Shown here in pieces: positions 33,449 to 47,400 of a stretch of 64,000 nucleotides of DNA. Every line of letters begins with the position of its first letter. Positions within the stretch are counted from its first letter, which is position 1. The stretch lies in assembly GCA_950022295.1 (NCBI GenBank), contig OX465596.1, positions 212,505,501 to 212,569,500 of the forward strand, read 5' to 3'. A program made the translations under genes and the position numbers. The DNA comes from Bromus sterilis (taxonomy: Eukaryota; Streptophyta; Magnoliopsida; Poales; Poaceae). The notes under the pieces are model-generated. The model was not told the origin of the DNA and searched no databases. It worked only from the letters and a program-made list of their open reading frames with translations.

Positions 33449-36400
33449 TGTCGGGACCCGAAATATGCATATGAAATTCTAGTCAGAACTCAATTATATG
33501 GAGAGCCGAGAGCCACACCCACTTGTCTATGTAGAAAAGGCCAAGTACAATACACTCTTGGAAAGCTCAAACGTGAAGGGCGTCCCATCCAAGCCCGGAT
33601 GATCAACTGAGATGGGTCATCATCGTCCGCTCACAAGTCTAAATTCTTATGGGTGGTGAAATCCCATACTCATAGACAAGTTGCCTCAATCATATTATCA
33701 ATTGAAGCATAACATTTACATAGACAACTCCGGCCCGATCACTTAGTCGAGGTCTCTGGCTGGCTCGGTCATAAAATGAAGTGTGCCACGTGACAGAGTC
33801 ACGAGCAATAGCATCGCAATGCCCCAAGCTGCGAATATCTCAGGGACACTTGGTGTAAGAAAGACCGCCGAAGAGAGCACAACTAAGTTATCGAACCCCG
33901 CACTAAGACATGCACGTTATAATCATACACGCAGCATACATGTCCAGTGTAAACAACAAGTACTCATCACATGAACTCTACAAAGTATACATCTTTATTG
34001 ACTTACATATAGAGTACACAAAGATATCACATCACTGTGATACAAGATTCGTACAAGCAACGGAAGCAACATAGGTCTGAGTACAGACAAGTTTAACAAA
34101 TGGCTTAGAGAAGCCTTATTCAATATACAAGCCCTTCCACGATGGACCAGACTGCTGTCTGGAACTACACTAGCTTAGTCCACGTCGAGCTCCAGGAAGA
34201 ATCCACCATCGGGGTCAATGGGTTCATCTAAAAACATAAATAAGCAAACGTGAGTACAAAGTCGTACTCAGCAAGACTTACATCAGAACTATACTACTCA
34301 TGCTCAGGTATCAAGGTAAAGGGAGGTGGGGATTTCAACGCACAAGTGCTATCTTTGACTTGGCTAGTCCTATACTACGAATACCAGAATGAGGTAAGAA
34401 GCGTACCCGAGTCCATCTATCCAAGTCTCCCAATCAATTACACCACTATGGATCCTTCCTCGACTTCCCACGATAAAGCAAATCATAGCACTCACACTTA
34501 TCTTGGCAAGTTTTAGAGTAACAATTGAAGTTGTCTAATAATCAAGTTTTGATTTCCAAGTAGTCCATGACCGCAGACGCGTCTATTCGAATAGTGTTGT
34601 TAACCCTGTAGGGGTGTACTTCTACACACATGAGCAGGTGTCACCGAAGATAATTTCCACAACTTTTACCTCACATCCAACTCTACGTTCAATGGAGACC
34701 ACGATCTTGGATGGTTTCCACAATCGTGAACCCGGCCGGTTTACCGATGTGGTCCCACACGATATGCACAAGGCCCCATGCGGGTCCCGGTTGGGCCGTT
34801 CACTCACTCGCAGGCCATGCCACAAACCTACCAGAACATCGAACTACTGCGACTCTAAGAACCGAGAAGGGGTGAGTTCGTAGGTTGAGCGGGGATCCGT
34901 TTGCCCAACATATGGTAGTAATCTTTGTCTTGGATCACCACACAAGAACTCGGGCTTAAGGCGGTGTTCAACGAGACAACCCACTGTGTACTCCTACACA
35001 GCCTCTCATCATTCACCTTGTTTAGGTCAAATTGACCAACACATTTCCACCATCATCATCATGATCGCTACAATCCTGACTCACATAAAAGTATCCACAT
35101 TGTAACACTCTAAGAATGCAATAAGCAGTAACACTTGCAGAAGCCACATCATATCAGTCAACTCCTACATCCTCTAGGATTGTGGTTTGCTTACTACTGT
35201 ACTAAAATGATAGGTCATGCAAAGGAATGGGTTCAAGTATGCGGTAGAAACGTATCATGGTAAACATCCTAAGCAATGCATAAGTGATAATTAGAGGGAA
35301 ATGGGTTTTTATCGACATGATCAATGGGGTCTGCTTACCTTGCTGACGGGGATCGTACTGACAGTCTTTTGCTTCAGAATGACCTCTGATTCCGGTTCCA
35401 CCTCTATTGATAGCAAGCAAGGCGGAAAAAGAACAATCAATATGAATGCAATGCCCAATAACATGATCAAATGTTATAACATGGTGTAAGGGGTGATGAT
35501 GTGTTTCCAATTCCATTTAAATGAAGTGTATTGCAAATGAGTTACAAATTCAAACCCCACATTTGAATTTAAAAGGGTTCATATGCACATTTGCCACTGT
35601 TCACCCTATTTAAATTGGTGAAACATGAAAAAAAAATTGCTATTCAGAATCCTTGCATTTTTCTGATAATTTTTCATATATAATATGTTTAATTTGGAGT
35701 TGTGGTTAATTAGTTATTAATTTTCAAACTTTAAAGAATTTTCTGGAATTTCTGATAATTAGAAAAGGGTTTATTGCATCATGCTTGCGTCGGCATGACG
35801 TGGGGGGTCTGACAAGTGGGGCCATGCTGTAAGTGGCTCTGGAATTAATCCTGGTTTAAAAATAAACTGGGGGGTTAATTAGGGGGCAGGGCCCCACCTG
35901 TCATAGGCTCAAGGTGGGGATTAGGGGGTGGGGTTAGGCCCTAATGGCCAGGGCGGCCGGCGGCTTAACATCGGCATCACTGGATGCGGCGGCGCCCCGT
36001 CGGAGTGCACAAAAGGGGCGGAGGAAGCCACTAGGAGGTGCCTCGTGCCCTCGCGCGTCGCATGGTGCACGCAAAGCACACGGGGGAGGGCTAGGGCCTC
36101 ACCGGCGTCGAGCTCCGTAGCGGCCGGCTCGGCCAAAACGACGTCGGCGCTGCGCTGCACGATAACGGGCGCGAGGAGAGGGGAAATGACCATCGGCTCA
36201 CCAGGAAGGCAGTGGAGGTGACGGCTTGGACAATGGTGGCGCGGTGACGATGGAATCAGCGGCGAGGTCTTGCGGGTCCGGTGACAGCTTGGGGTTGATT
36301 CCGGCGGCTCGGGGTCGAGGCGGCATCCGATCTACTGCACGGTGAGGTTGTAGTCCACGGTGAGCGTGTTGGACAACTTGTATTGGCTCCACGATGGTGA

Positions 36401-37140
36401 TGGCCACGCGAGCACGGCGGCGCGCTCCACGGCGGCTCTCGGGCGGGGAGTAAATCGACGAGAGGGAGAAGGGAGAGACGTCTCCCGGGGGTGAAATGGA
36501 CGAGTTAGACGTTTGGGAGTCTCCAGGCGCGAGGACGTGGCGTGGGACAAGCAGGAGGTGGCCGGGGCGGTGTCGGCGGCCATGGCATGGTCGCCACACA
36601 CCTACGTGCTCGGCTTCCTGGGGAAGACGACAAGGAGGAGGTTGTTGGGCTGGGCCGAGGTGCTACTACTTGGGCCAAAATCCAGGTAGGCCTTCCTTCT
36701 TTTTTATTTCTGTTTTTCTTTTCTGAAATTTGTTTGCTTTGCTAAAAATAAATATCTAGACATTTTCTAAAATGCCCAAACTTTTTATATGGCTTTATGT
36801 GACCAGTAGCTAGTCACTCCCACGTTTTGAACATTTTTAAAATTCAAAATATTTGAATTCAAATTAAAGTAGGGGTATTTTATTAATTCCAAAGCACTTC
36901 TGGATTTCTTGAAAAATCAGTGAGCATTGAGTGGGACCCACTCCACTTGGTATGTGATCTCACTTAATAATGGGACTTTTCAAAAATACCATAGGAATTT
37001 TTGGAGAAACTTTTAAAATGGCCATTTGAAAGAATTCAATTGGGACAGTTTTCTTACTCCCATTTCAATTTCTTTTGAAATTTTAACATGATGCAAAGTT
37101 AGTTGCTAACCCTAGCACATACCTAATTTGGGGTTGCGAG
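33449..37140 (-). repeat. E 3' LTR, about 3.7 kb
   Basis: The plus-strand end is TGTCGGGACCCGAAATATGC. The minus-strand start is near 37140 (CTCGCAACCCCAAATTAGG, where the other copy has TGTCACAACCCCAACTTTGG). It contains a GC-rich section (35930-36680) with ORFs on both strands, which matches the GC-rich leader-like sections of C and K and is not called as a gene. It carries the palindrome block at about 34561-34620. Confidence 0.82.
34561..34620 (-). repeat. Shared LTR palindrome block, copy in E 3' LTR
   Basis: Core CTATTCGAATAG at 34583-34594, a perfect 12-bp palindrome, with GTCCATGACCGCAGACGCG on one side and AACCCTGTAGGGGTGTAC on the other. Confidence 0.75.
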
Positions 37141-37146
37141 AATTCG

Positions 37147-37162
37147 CCCCCACTTAAAAGAA
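37147..37162 (-). other. E polypurine tract
   Basis: The minus strand reads CTTTTAAGTGGGGGCG after CTCGGGACGAGATT, the same arrangement as in C just before its LTR. Confidence 0.7.
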
Positions 37163-37183
37163 TCTCGTCCCGAGATTCAGAAG

Positions 37184-40100
37184 TCATCGGGAGGAAGTGG
37201 GGTACTCAGCACGGAGACGGTATTCTCTTTCCCATGTGGCTTCTTTCTCGGAGTGGTGTGACCATTGCACTTTCAAAAACTTGATCTTCTGACGACGAGT
37301 GCTACGCTCTGCTGAATCAAGAATACGAATGGGGTACTCTCGATAAGAAAGGTCATCTTGGAGATCAAGCGTTTCATGGTGGACTTCGCGGATGGGGTCC
37401 TTGAAGCAACGCCTGAGTTGTGACACATGGAATACATCATGTACTCTGGAAAGGTGTGGGGGTAATTCAAGTTGTTAGGCAACTTCTCCACGTTTAGCAA
37501 CAATGCGGAAAGGTCCAACGTAACGTGGGGCCAAATTGCCTTTGATACCGAAGCATTGGTTTCCCTTCAGAGGAGTAACCCAGAGGTAAGCCATCTCATC
37601 TAGATTGTAGCTTTCTTTCGTATGATGACGATCATAGTATCTTTTCTGAAGAGACTGGGCGGCTTTCAATTAATCACGAACAATACAAACTTGTTCTTCT
37701 GCTTCCTTGATCATATCCGGTCCAAAGAATTGTCTTTCACCGGTTTCTGACCAATTCAAGGGTGTTCGACATCTTCGTCCATAGAAGAATTCGAAAGGAG
37801 CCATGTTCAAACTAGATTGGAAACTATTGTTAGAGGCAAATTAGGCAAATGGAAGAGACTTCTCCCAATTATTTTCGAAAGAGATAACACGGGCTCTGAG
37901 CATGTCTTCGAAAATTTGGTTAACCCTCTCAACCTGACCGCTAGACTGGGGATGGAAAGTTGTACTAAAGGAGAGGTGAGTTCCCATAGCATTCTGGGCG
38001 GCTATGATTTGATCCTCAAGGGTTGATTTCGCCACCAAGGTAGATAGAAAGCCATGAGGAACTATCTTGAGATTGAGCTTTCGAAATTACTCATGAAGAA
38101 GTGGTTGATACTGTTGTAACATGAGGTTGTTACAATACGACTTACGACTTAGTGCATCAGCCATGTCATTGCCTTTGTCTGGGGTGAAATAAATTCCTAA
38201 GTCGTAATCTTTTATCAACTCTATCCAACATCTTTGCCTGATATTAAGATCTGGCTAGGTGAATATGTATTTGAGGCTTTGGTGGTCGGAATAGATCTCA
38301 CAACGATTACCATGGAGGTAATGTCGCCAAGTCTTCAAGGCATAAACTATGGCAGCGAGTTCAAGATCAATGGTAGGGTAGTTCTCTTCATTTGGACGCA
38401 ACTGGCGTGAAGCGTATGCTACCACATGTCAATCTTGCATAAGTATGCACCCTAACCCTTGCCGTGAAGCGTCAAAATAGATCTCAAAATCCCTTCTGGT
38501 GTCTGGAGGCGCAAGTACGGGTGCATAAGTCAATCTTCTTTTCAGCTCTTGAAAGCTTTCCTCGCACTTGGGGGTCCATTCGAATTTCTTATCTTTCTTG
38601 AGGAGTGCAGTTAGAGGCTTTGAAACTTTGGAGAAGTTCTCAACGAAGCGGCGACAATAGCTTTCTAAGCCAAGAAAACTCCTAACTTGCTTAAACGATT
38701 CAGGTGGAGGCCAATCAAGGATGGCCTGAACTCTCTCGGGATTGAAAGCAATGCCTTTGGAAGAAATCATGTGGCCTTAATAGGTCACTTCTGGTAGCCA
38801 AGATTCGCATTTAGAGAACTTGGCATAAAGGTGATGCTCTCGAAGTTTCATCAATACCAGCCTGAGATGTTCGGCATGTTCTTCTTCTTTCTTCGAGTAG
38901 ATGAGAATGTCATCAAGATAAACTACAACAAATTTATCCAAGTACTCCATGAAGATCGAATTCATCATGTGCGAGAAAGTGGCGGGGGCATTGGTTAAAC
39001 CAAAGGACATGACGGTGTACTCGTAAAGACCATAGCGAGTAGTGAAAGACGTTTTGGGAATGTCCTCGTTTCTGATTTTGATTTGATTATAGCCTAATCT
39101 CAAATCCATTTTGGAGAAGACAGAGGATCCAACAAGTTGATCATAAAGATCATTGATCCTGGGAAGTGGGTACTTGTTCTTTATCGTCGCTAGATTAAGC
39201 GGGCGATAATCTATGCACATCCTTTCTGTTCCATCTTTCTTCGTTACGAACAGAACGGGGCAACCCCATGGCGATGAGCTAGGGCGGATGAAGCCTTTTG
39301 CCAACACAGCTTCAAGTTGGATTTTAAGCTCAGCTAACTCACGTGGGGCCATTTTGTATGGGCGCTTGGAAATTAGTGCGGTTCTTGGCATAAGATCTAC
39401 AATGAATTCTACACATCTTTTGGGTGCCATGCCCGACAGTTCTTTAGGAAATACATCCGGGAATTCCCGAACCACCGGAATATCTTCAAGGTCGGGAAGG
39501 GGAAGCACATTGAAAGAATGCAACTGGGTTCTCGATCTTGGTGAGGTGTAATCGATTATCTGGCTTGCGTGGTGGTTAAGTTTAACTAACTTGGATTTAC
39601 AATCAAGAATAGCATTCTGTCTCGACAACCAATCCATAATTAAGATGACATCAATGTCTGAAGACTTGAGGGTTATAAGAGAAGCAAGGAATACTAAACC
39701 CTCAATTGTGATTTGATTACCATGACTTATTCTAGTAGTCTGCCATGTAGATCCAGGAGTTTTAATTAACAAAGGGGTAGGCATTTCTTCAAGGGGAATT
39801 CCATGCCGGAAAACATAACGTTCAGATATGAATGAATGAGTTTCTCCTGGGTAGAATAGAACAGAAGTAGGAACATGATTGACTGAGAGCGTACCAAGGA
39901 TGACGTCAGAAGTATCATCAGCTTCTTCACCTGAGATCTGCTTCACACGTCCACGATTTCATGAAGAGGTAGGCTTCGCGGCGTACACCTTTGGAGGTGG
40001 CTTGCCACGTCCAACTGAAGCTCCTGAACGGGGTGGGGCATTGACATGCTGCGGGAACTCTCTAGAGTACTGACCTGGCTGGCCACACTTGAAGAAGGAT

Positions 40101-40993
40101 CCAAAGATAGGGCGGGCAGCTAGGTTGCCAGGTGGAGCGGTGGGAAGTGGATCTGATGGGCGAGGCGCCGCAAAGGATGGACTCGGGGGGTTGTTCTGGC
40201 GGAACATGTTGTTGGGACTCCAGATTCTGCGCTTTTGAGGGCCTGAACTGGATGAACCATAATCTCTGGGATGCTAGCGGAAGTATCCGGGAGTGATCAT
40301 ATCCTCCGCCTTAATGGCCTTGTTGACAAGGACCTGGAATGTGGCGAAGTCATGAAGATTGAGCTCACGACGAAGTCCAGAATTGAGTCCCTTGAGGAAT
40401 CTCTCTTGCTTCTTGGAGTCGGTGGAGACATCCTCGGGAGCATAGCGATCAAGACGGTTGAACTCTCAACTAAACTCATCAACATACCTTCTTCCTTGGG
40501 TGAGACTGCAGAACTCCTCTCTCTTGCGGTCCATGAGTCTTTTAGGAATGTGATGCTCGCGAAAAGCGTCGCAGAACTCACTCCACGAAGTCAACTATCC
40601 AGCTGGATGCATGTTCAAGAAGTTTTCCCACCAAGAGCTAGCTGCACCCTCAAGGTGGTAGGTGGCATAGTTAACTCTGTCACCATCTGCAACATGTCCA
40701 GCATAAAGCTTGCGCTCAATGTTGCGGATCCAGTCATCGGCATCAAGGGGCTCGGTGGAGTAGCTGAAAACTAGGGGATGAAGCCGGATGAAGTTATTCA
40801 GCGACACCATCTCATTACACTGCTGGGCGGTGTTTCGGGCAATGGTTTCCAGCAAGTGATGGGAGTCCCTTCTATTCCTTTTGACCTCCATCAAAACCTG
40901 AGCCATCGTGGGTGGAGGTGGAAGATTGCCTTCCTCCGGGTCATTCCCACGAGCATGGGCACGACCAAGGTGGCCACGAGTTCCTTGGGACAT
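37184..40993 (-). pseudogene. E gag-pol polyprotein, degenerate
   Basis: Gag starts MSQGTRGHLGRAHARGND at 40993, right after a splice-acceptor-like TTTCCTTCAG. The knuckle region (about 40048-40100) reads FKCGQPGQYSREF: only one cysteine of CCHC remains. The protease reads FYPGETHSF, so the catalytic aspartate is tyrosine (codon at 39851-39853). RT is well kept, with YLDD at 38909-38920, followed by RNase H (38770-38120). Integrase is mostly deleted: the frame jumps from the linker (about 38000) to AMGTHLSFSTTFHP, losing the zinc finger and the first two acidic residues. A chromodomain-like tail ends near 37184. In-frame stops occur at 40595, about 40273, about 39960, about 38775 and about 38428, among others. 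Confidence 0.88.
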
Positions 40994-41329
40994 CCTGAAG
41001 GAAACATCATTGTCAAACATAGTTGATTGGAAGAGTCTAAACAAGGTATTGAAGGTACTAGAAGAATCACAGAGCAAAGGAAGTATTCATCTTGACAACA
41101 TGGTGAGAAAAGCATACAAGCCATATATACACAAGCTGTCATACAAACCATACATCGTTTTAGTACAAGCTCCAAGCTAATACAAACGTGATGAAGATGA
41201 TACATCCTTCAGAGGCACTCTGACTTCCTATACATTATTTATCTAAGCCTATGGAACTTAGAACACCTTGCATACAACATACTAAAGATACTACTACAAC
41301 CTCACTCGCGAAAGACCGCATGTTGTCTC
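40994..41329 (-). other. E leader without a recognisable primer site
   Basis: Next to the LTR end (CCCGACA) the minus strand reads GAGACAACATGCGG instead of a tRNA-complementary site. The leader is T-rich near the gag start. A deletion of the primer site is likely. No gene is supported here. Confidence 0.55.
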
Positions 41330-42318
41330 TGTCGGGACCCGGGGTTTGCGTATGTAATTCCAGTCACAACTCAATCCTATGGAGAGCCGAGAGTCATACC
41401 CACTTGTCTAAGCAGACAAGGCCAAGCACAGAACACTCTCGGAAAGCATTGAACGTGAGGGGCATCCTATCCAGGCCAGATGATCCACTGAGATGGGTCC
41501 TCATCGCCCGCTCACAAATCTAAATGATTATGTGTGGTGAAATACCATAATCATAGACAAGTCGCCTCAACCATATTATCGATTGAATTATAACACTTAC
41601 ATAAACAGACTCCAGCCCGATCACTTAGTCGAGGTCTCGGGCGGGCTCAATCATACAACAAAGTGTGCCACATGACAGAGTCACGAGCAATCGCATCGCG
41701 ATGCCCCAAGTTGCGCACATCTAAGGGCCACTTGGTGTATAAAAGACCGCCGGCAAGAACTCAACTAAGCTATCGAACCCCACACTAAGACATGCACATT
41801 ATAACCATACACATACATGTCTAGTGTAAACAGCAGGTACTCATCAGATGAAATCTACAAAGTGTATCTTTATTGACCTACATAGAGTACACAAAGAGAT
41901 CACATGACTGTGATCCAACATTACATCAAACAACGGAAGCAAATTAGGTCTGAGTATAAACAAGATTAACAAATGGTTTAGAGAAGCCTTGTAAACATAC
42001 AAGCCCTTCCACGAGGGACCAGACTGTTGTCTGGAACTATACTAACTTAGTCAACGTCGAGCTTCAGGAAGGTGACTCCATCGGGGTCTGGTTTCTCATC
42101 TAAAACATGGAATAAGCAAACATAAGTACAAATTCGTACTCAGCAAGACTTACATCAGAACTATACTACGCATGCTCAAGTTTCAAGGTAAAGGGAGGTG
42201 GGGTTTCAATGCAGAAGTGCCAGCTTTGACTTGGCTAGTCCTATACTACGATTACCAGAATGAGGTAAGAAGCATACACGAGTCCACTACCAAGTCTCCA
42301 ACCAATACACCATTATGG
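41330..42318 (-). repeat. E/G shared LTR, left part
   Basis: Begins TGTCGGGACCCGGGGTTTGC and aligns with 33449 onward. It is interrupted by F after the duplicated target TATGG (42314-42318) and continues at 51503. Confidence 0.85.
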
Positions 42319-42814
42319 TGTTGGGAAACGTAGTAGAAAACAAAAAAATTCGGCCTACGAACCAAGAACCCAAGATCATCCAAGAAGATTGCATACAAGG
42401 TTTTAGGTCATGGCTCACCAACCGATGTAGCGGAAGTAGAGTTGGTGAAGACCGTCGGTGCAGATCCCCGCAGCTAGGAATTTCAATGACCTCCCAACCG
42501 CGAGGATATCGATCCCTCGAACCGTCCCGCGATCTAGTCCCACGGACAAGTCCCACGAACAAGCTCCTCGAAGAAGGGTCGAAGGTACGACCCCTCCATT
42601 AGTATCCACACATCCCGTAGAAGCAATCCATCAGCGCTCCGCCGTCCAGAGATGAACGCCACCGAGAAAACTAGAGGGAGAAAACCCTAACGGATTCCGA
42701 TCTAGAACAGCATCTAAACCGGGGTCTAATTGTGGAGCAACGGGGTTTAGAACAGGGAGGGTGGCGCATAGGCCTTGGGACAATTTGTGCTGCGCCCCCC
42801 ACCCCCTCCCCTCA

Positions 42815-42821
42815 TTATATA
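42815..42821 (-). promoter_or_regulatory. TATA box in F 3' LTR
   Basis: The minus strand reads CACCTATATAATGAGG. The other LTR has TATATAAA at 49892-49899. Position and context fit the LTR promoter of this copia group. Confidence 0.55.
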
Positions 42822-43044
42822 GGTGGCCAGGAGACCCTTGGGGAGCAATAAGGGGGGTGGGGAGTCCAACTTGGACTCCCAAACCTCCCAAACCTTCCCA
42901 CCGGAAACCTGCCATATTGGAGAGTTGGACTTTCCACCTGGAGGAGGATTCCTCCCCCTTGGTGCGCCCCCCACCCATTGGCCGTCCAGAACAGCCTAGG
43001 TGGCTTGCCCCCCAAGGCTAGGGGCGTGGGGTAGTGGGTGGTAC

Positions 43045-43330
43045 TGCCCGGAAACTTCCGGAACCTTCCAGAAGCTTCCAGGACCTTCCGGCATCTTTTC
43101 GGGACATTCCGGAACCTTCTGGAGCACTTCCAGGACCTTTCGGGACCGTTCTCGGACGTTCCGGAGCCATCCGGATAGTTTCCAAGACCATCCGAGTTAC
43201 AGTTTAAGCCACCCGATGACCGCGAAGGTTGTCGGGACGCCCAGCGATTATCCGGAAACTATTCCGGTTGATCCAGGACTTCCCTAGTACCATTCTCATA
43301 TGTTCCGGAACCACCTGGGACTACTCCAGA
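43045..43330. repeat. Degenerate CTTCCGGAAC repeats in F LTR (left copy)
   Basis: About twenty variations on CCTTCCGGAAC/CCTTCCAGAAG follow one another at intervals near 10-12 bp. Many are self-complementary (TTCCGGAA). The right LTR has the same stretch at about 50123-50410, so it predates the insertion. Confidence 0.7.
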
Positions 43331-44427
43331 GTGATCCGGACATATCTTTAAATACCCAAAACTATTTCTGGTGCCCTTATGAACTATTTCATAAATATCC
43401 GGAACTACTTCCGGTACCCGTATGAACTATTCTGCTTTGCTTCCACTAAACCTTCTACCATTCCAGCATTCTAACAGACTACTGCTCGTTAAGTGTGTGA
43501 CCCAATAGGTTCGGTATAATGCGGACATGACTCAGAACATCTTCTGGACATAGGTCAACAACCTTTTGTCAATAGCCAATAATCAACAGCGGAGCCATGG
43601 ACACCCATGTTGACTCCCGCACATACACGAAGAAACTTCGAGTGAACCATTATGTTTAGTCATGTACCATTCCCTTTGCTTCGCGATATATGACAAAGTT
43701 AGAGGAGAGAAGTTTGGCACCCATGTGTAACAACTTCTTGAACACAAGCCACTCGTTATCCTCTTTGCTCGTTTGTCCCTTTTCTCGTTATCGTTTTCCG
43801 GTATCCCCGTGACTGAATCACAATGCGTCTGGCCAGACTATAATGGATACCGTCATACCGAGTGGGCCCGAAGTGAATATCTTCTTCATCGTGAAGGAGC
43901 AAATCCCAATTTTGAACTATCACAGTTACTAGACACACTATCCAATGTACCCAGAACTTATTTTACTACTTCCTAGTAACGGGAAGATTCATCTAAGAAC
44001 CAAAGCACATCTTCCTGTGTGAAGCAACTTGATACTCTCATGGTCTAAGGAATTACGTATATGATCACATTTCATGATATGACTTATAACGTTGTTACGA
44101 TGTGATCTCTAAGTATATCATTCAATGTTGGGGTCGGTTCAACATCATTGTTCTGCTAACAATATGTTCCCATTTCTACTGACATCCTTGTTACAAGAAT
44201 AATGTCCATGATTAAGAAAACGTAATCATCAGTTAGCACATGAGCTGGTCTTAGAGGCTAAACCAGGAACTCTTGGTGTTTACATTTCCACACATGCAAG
44301 TGAGTTTTCTTCTGAATCTCATAGTCAGGGTCATTGCAATTATAGCACAGAAATGTAAACATTAATTACGAACATGGAAATATATATAATAACATTTTAT
44401 TATTGCCTCTAGGGCATATTTCCAACA

Positions 44428-47400
44428 GTCTCCCACTTGCACTAGAGTTAATAATATTATCAGTTCTTGAGCACTTTACACCTATGGCATACCGGTGTAA
44501 TACATGCTTCATTTGTGGTATAGACTTCATCTTCGGATCTGAGGTCTCAGGCCCGTTTGTATCTTGCATATCTTCGCGTTTTCACGCTATCATAAAATTC
44601 ACTAATTTTATTAGTTTAGCTTTGTATATGTTTGAATCATTTGGTAGGACCTTGGTTCCTCAGAATAAGTCATGACATCATTCATCAATGTTCCATGAGC
44701 TTCAAGTATCTAAGAAAACCATACCACTTTCATGAATGAACTTATGATTCAAATTGCCCTCCTTGTTACTTCTTTAAGTAACTATATACTTAGCCTCTGT
44801 TATAGAATTCGCCACAGTATCTAACTTGATCCATACTGCGCCACCCTTACGTGTAAAACACATAATCCCAATTAAAATCGAAAATCGGTCGGAGTAAGTA
44901 TGAAGACTGAATTGGTATAACTATTTACATCAAAAAATCAGCTGGTGTAACTCATTACAACGAGCTCTTCATTCTCTCCATTTTCCGAGAAACATATCTT
45001 ATCTATCATAAGTTTAACTTTTCACTGTTTGTCCAATGATCAACATATTGATCACTTTGGTATCTTGCTCACAACCTTTTAGAGCATTGGACATATCTGG
45101 TCGTTTTACATATTATGGTGCACATGATTAATCCAAACACATAGGTGAGTGAATTCAATTCATGTGTTTTGCTTTATCTGTGTTCATGAACACTGATTTT
45201 TGCAAACAACTTTTCACCATGACCTCGGCAAGAACATCTTGCTTGGCGTATTCATACTAAACTACTTTAGTATCATGTCAACATGTAATGTTGGCTTTAT
45301 CATGATCAGGCACTTACTATCTACATAGATCATTATGCTCAATACTAATGCTATATTAGCCTATAGTACTTCAACTGAAAACTATTTCCAATGAGGTCCT
45401 TATTCATGTCAAGAAATTTATATCATTTCTAGTCAACAATATGTCATCTACATAAGTTTTTAGAAATATGATACAGCTCCCACTTACTTTCTTGAATATT
45501 CAAGCTTCTTCGTTTATTCCCGATGAAAACAAACTCTTTTGGAAATTTCATCATAACGAAAATTCCAACTCCATTGTGCTAGCTTCAGTCCATCACTGGA
45601 TATCCAAGGCTTGCATCTATTTTAGCATCCTTTGAATCGACAAAACATTCCGGTCATATCACATATACGTCCTTTGTTATATTTCCGTGTAGGAACTTTG
45701 TATTGACGTTCATTCTACCATATCCTATAAATGAGATATGTAGTAATTGCTAATATAACCCGAACTGACTATAGCATCTCTACGGTCGAAACTATTTCGC
45801 CGTAGTCAACCTTTGAACTTGCTAGAAAACAATTTTCCAACGAGTTGAGCTTTATGGATAAAACAATTTCATCCGAATCAATTATAGATCCATATATATA
45901 TTCTTCAGACTTTTAGTCTTTCGGAGGGTCTACCAAGTTCAAAACTTGACTTACTTCCATGGATACTATCTCGGATTATTTGGCATTTAGCCAAATCCCG
46001 GAGTCAGGGCCCATCAATGCTTCTTTGTATATCACAGGTTTATTATTGTTGAACAACAATATCTCGTTTTACATATCATGAATGTTTGTACGAGTTATGT
46101 CTAACCTGTGTGGTTCAGCTGCGCATTTCTCTGACGATTCAACAATCTTTGACAAGTTGCACTGTCCTCCCACTCACTCTTTTGTAAGAAACTATTTTTT
46201 CTTCAAAACACAACGTTCTTAACAACAAACAGTTTTGCTTTTGTGTAGTGATAGAGGAATACCAAAACTTTTGGCATAACCTTAACAAAGTAGCACTTAT
46301 CTGATTTGGGGTTTTGAGTATGTCAAACATATGCCTCATATACCCAAATTTTAAGAAAAGACAACATGGTTTTAACAGTTCATACCACATCTAATATGGT
46401 GTCATTTCAACATATTTGATGGTGCTCTTTTCAGTGTAAAAGCCGTAGTCACTAACGCATAACTTTAATAAGTATAATGGCAAATTGATAAACGTCAAAT
46501 TTTATCTTACCGTGTCATACATGGCTTGATTACATCTCTCGAACACTTTACTCATAGTGGTGTTCCGGGAGACGTAAGTTATGACACTTCTTCACAACTC
46601 ATCAGACGTTCGCTAAACTTTTAACTCAAATATTACTTTCTACAATCTAATTTGCAGAAGCTTTGTTTTTCTCGTTACAATGAATTTCTATTTCACTCTA
46701 AAATTCCTTGAACATTTCAAAGATTTCAGACGTATGTCCCTATTGAACAGATATCCACATATCTACTTCAACCCATGAGTGAAGATAGGAAATCCACTGC
46801 ACACAACCACACTTATTGGACTACACACATCATCATGTATGATTACCAATGGTTAGTTGCCCATTCATGTATGGCCCATCAACGGTGTTTTAGTCACATT
46901 ACTTCAAGACAAAGCTCGCAAGCGTCAAGTGATTCATAATCATATGACTCAAAAGTCCATCACTTATGGAAATTCTTCATGCATGTTATGTCACTTGTGA
47001 TAAACGGCAGTGCCACATCTATGTCGTATTTCTATCAGTCTTGCGACGTTTAGCGTCAGTGTTATGGATGTTTAGTATTATTATCAAGATTCATAACATA
47101 CAACCTATTCACAATGGAAGTATGGCCTTTACGTTATTCATAGCTTTGAACAACTCTCTTGCAACAAACATGATTCAAAATGATGTTTTGCAACAAGGCT
47201 AAAGTGTAGTAACGATTTACTCAACTCTAAAATGAATTATGAAGATAATCATAGAGTCAACACACGGTATAGTAAACCTATTACCATGTTCCCGAGCGTG
47301 TCAAAACTCATCATTAGCTAGTCATAAAAGCCATAGTATTTCTTGCATCAACTTGCAACGATATGCAATTGAAGTGATATTCTAGTGATCAACAGTTTAA

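Larger units (their letters stand above)
42319..44427 (-). repeat. F 3' LTR
   Basis: Plus strand TGTTGGGAAACGTAGTAG to CATATTTCCAACA. The next bases (GTCTCCCACTTGC, 44428-44440) are, on the minus strand, the polypurine tract GCAAGTGGGAGAC typical of this group. A TATA sequence is at 42815-42821 on the minus strand (TATATAA). Confidence 0.9.

Noticed and set aside
35928..36745. Overlapping ORFs of 60-130 codons on both strands in the E LTR
   Set aside because: They lie inside a defined LTR, are arginine, proline and alanine-rich products of high GC content, overlap on both strands, and show no domain.
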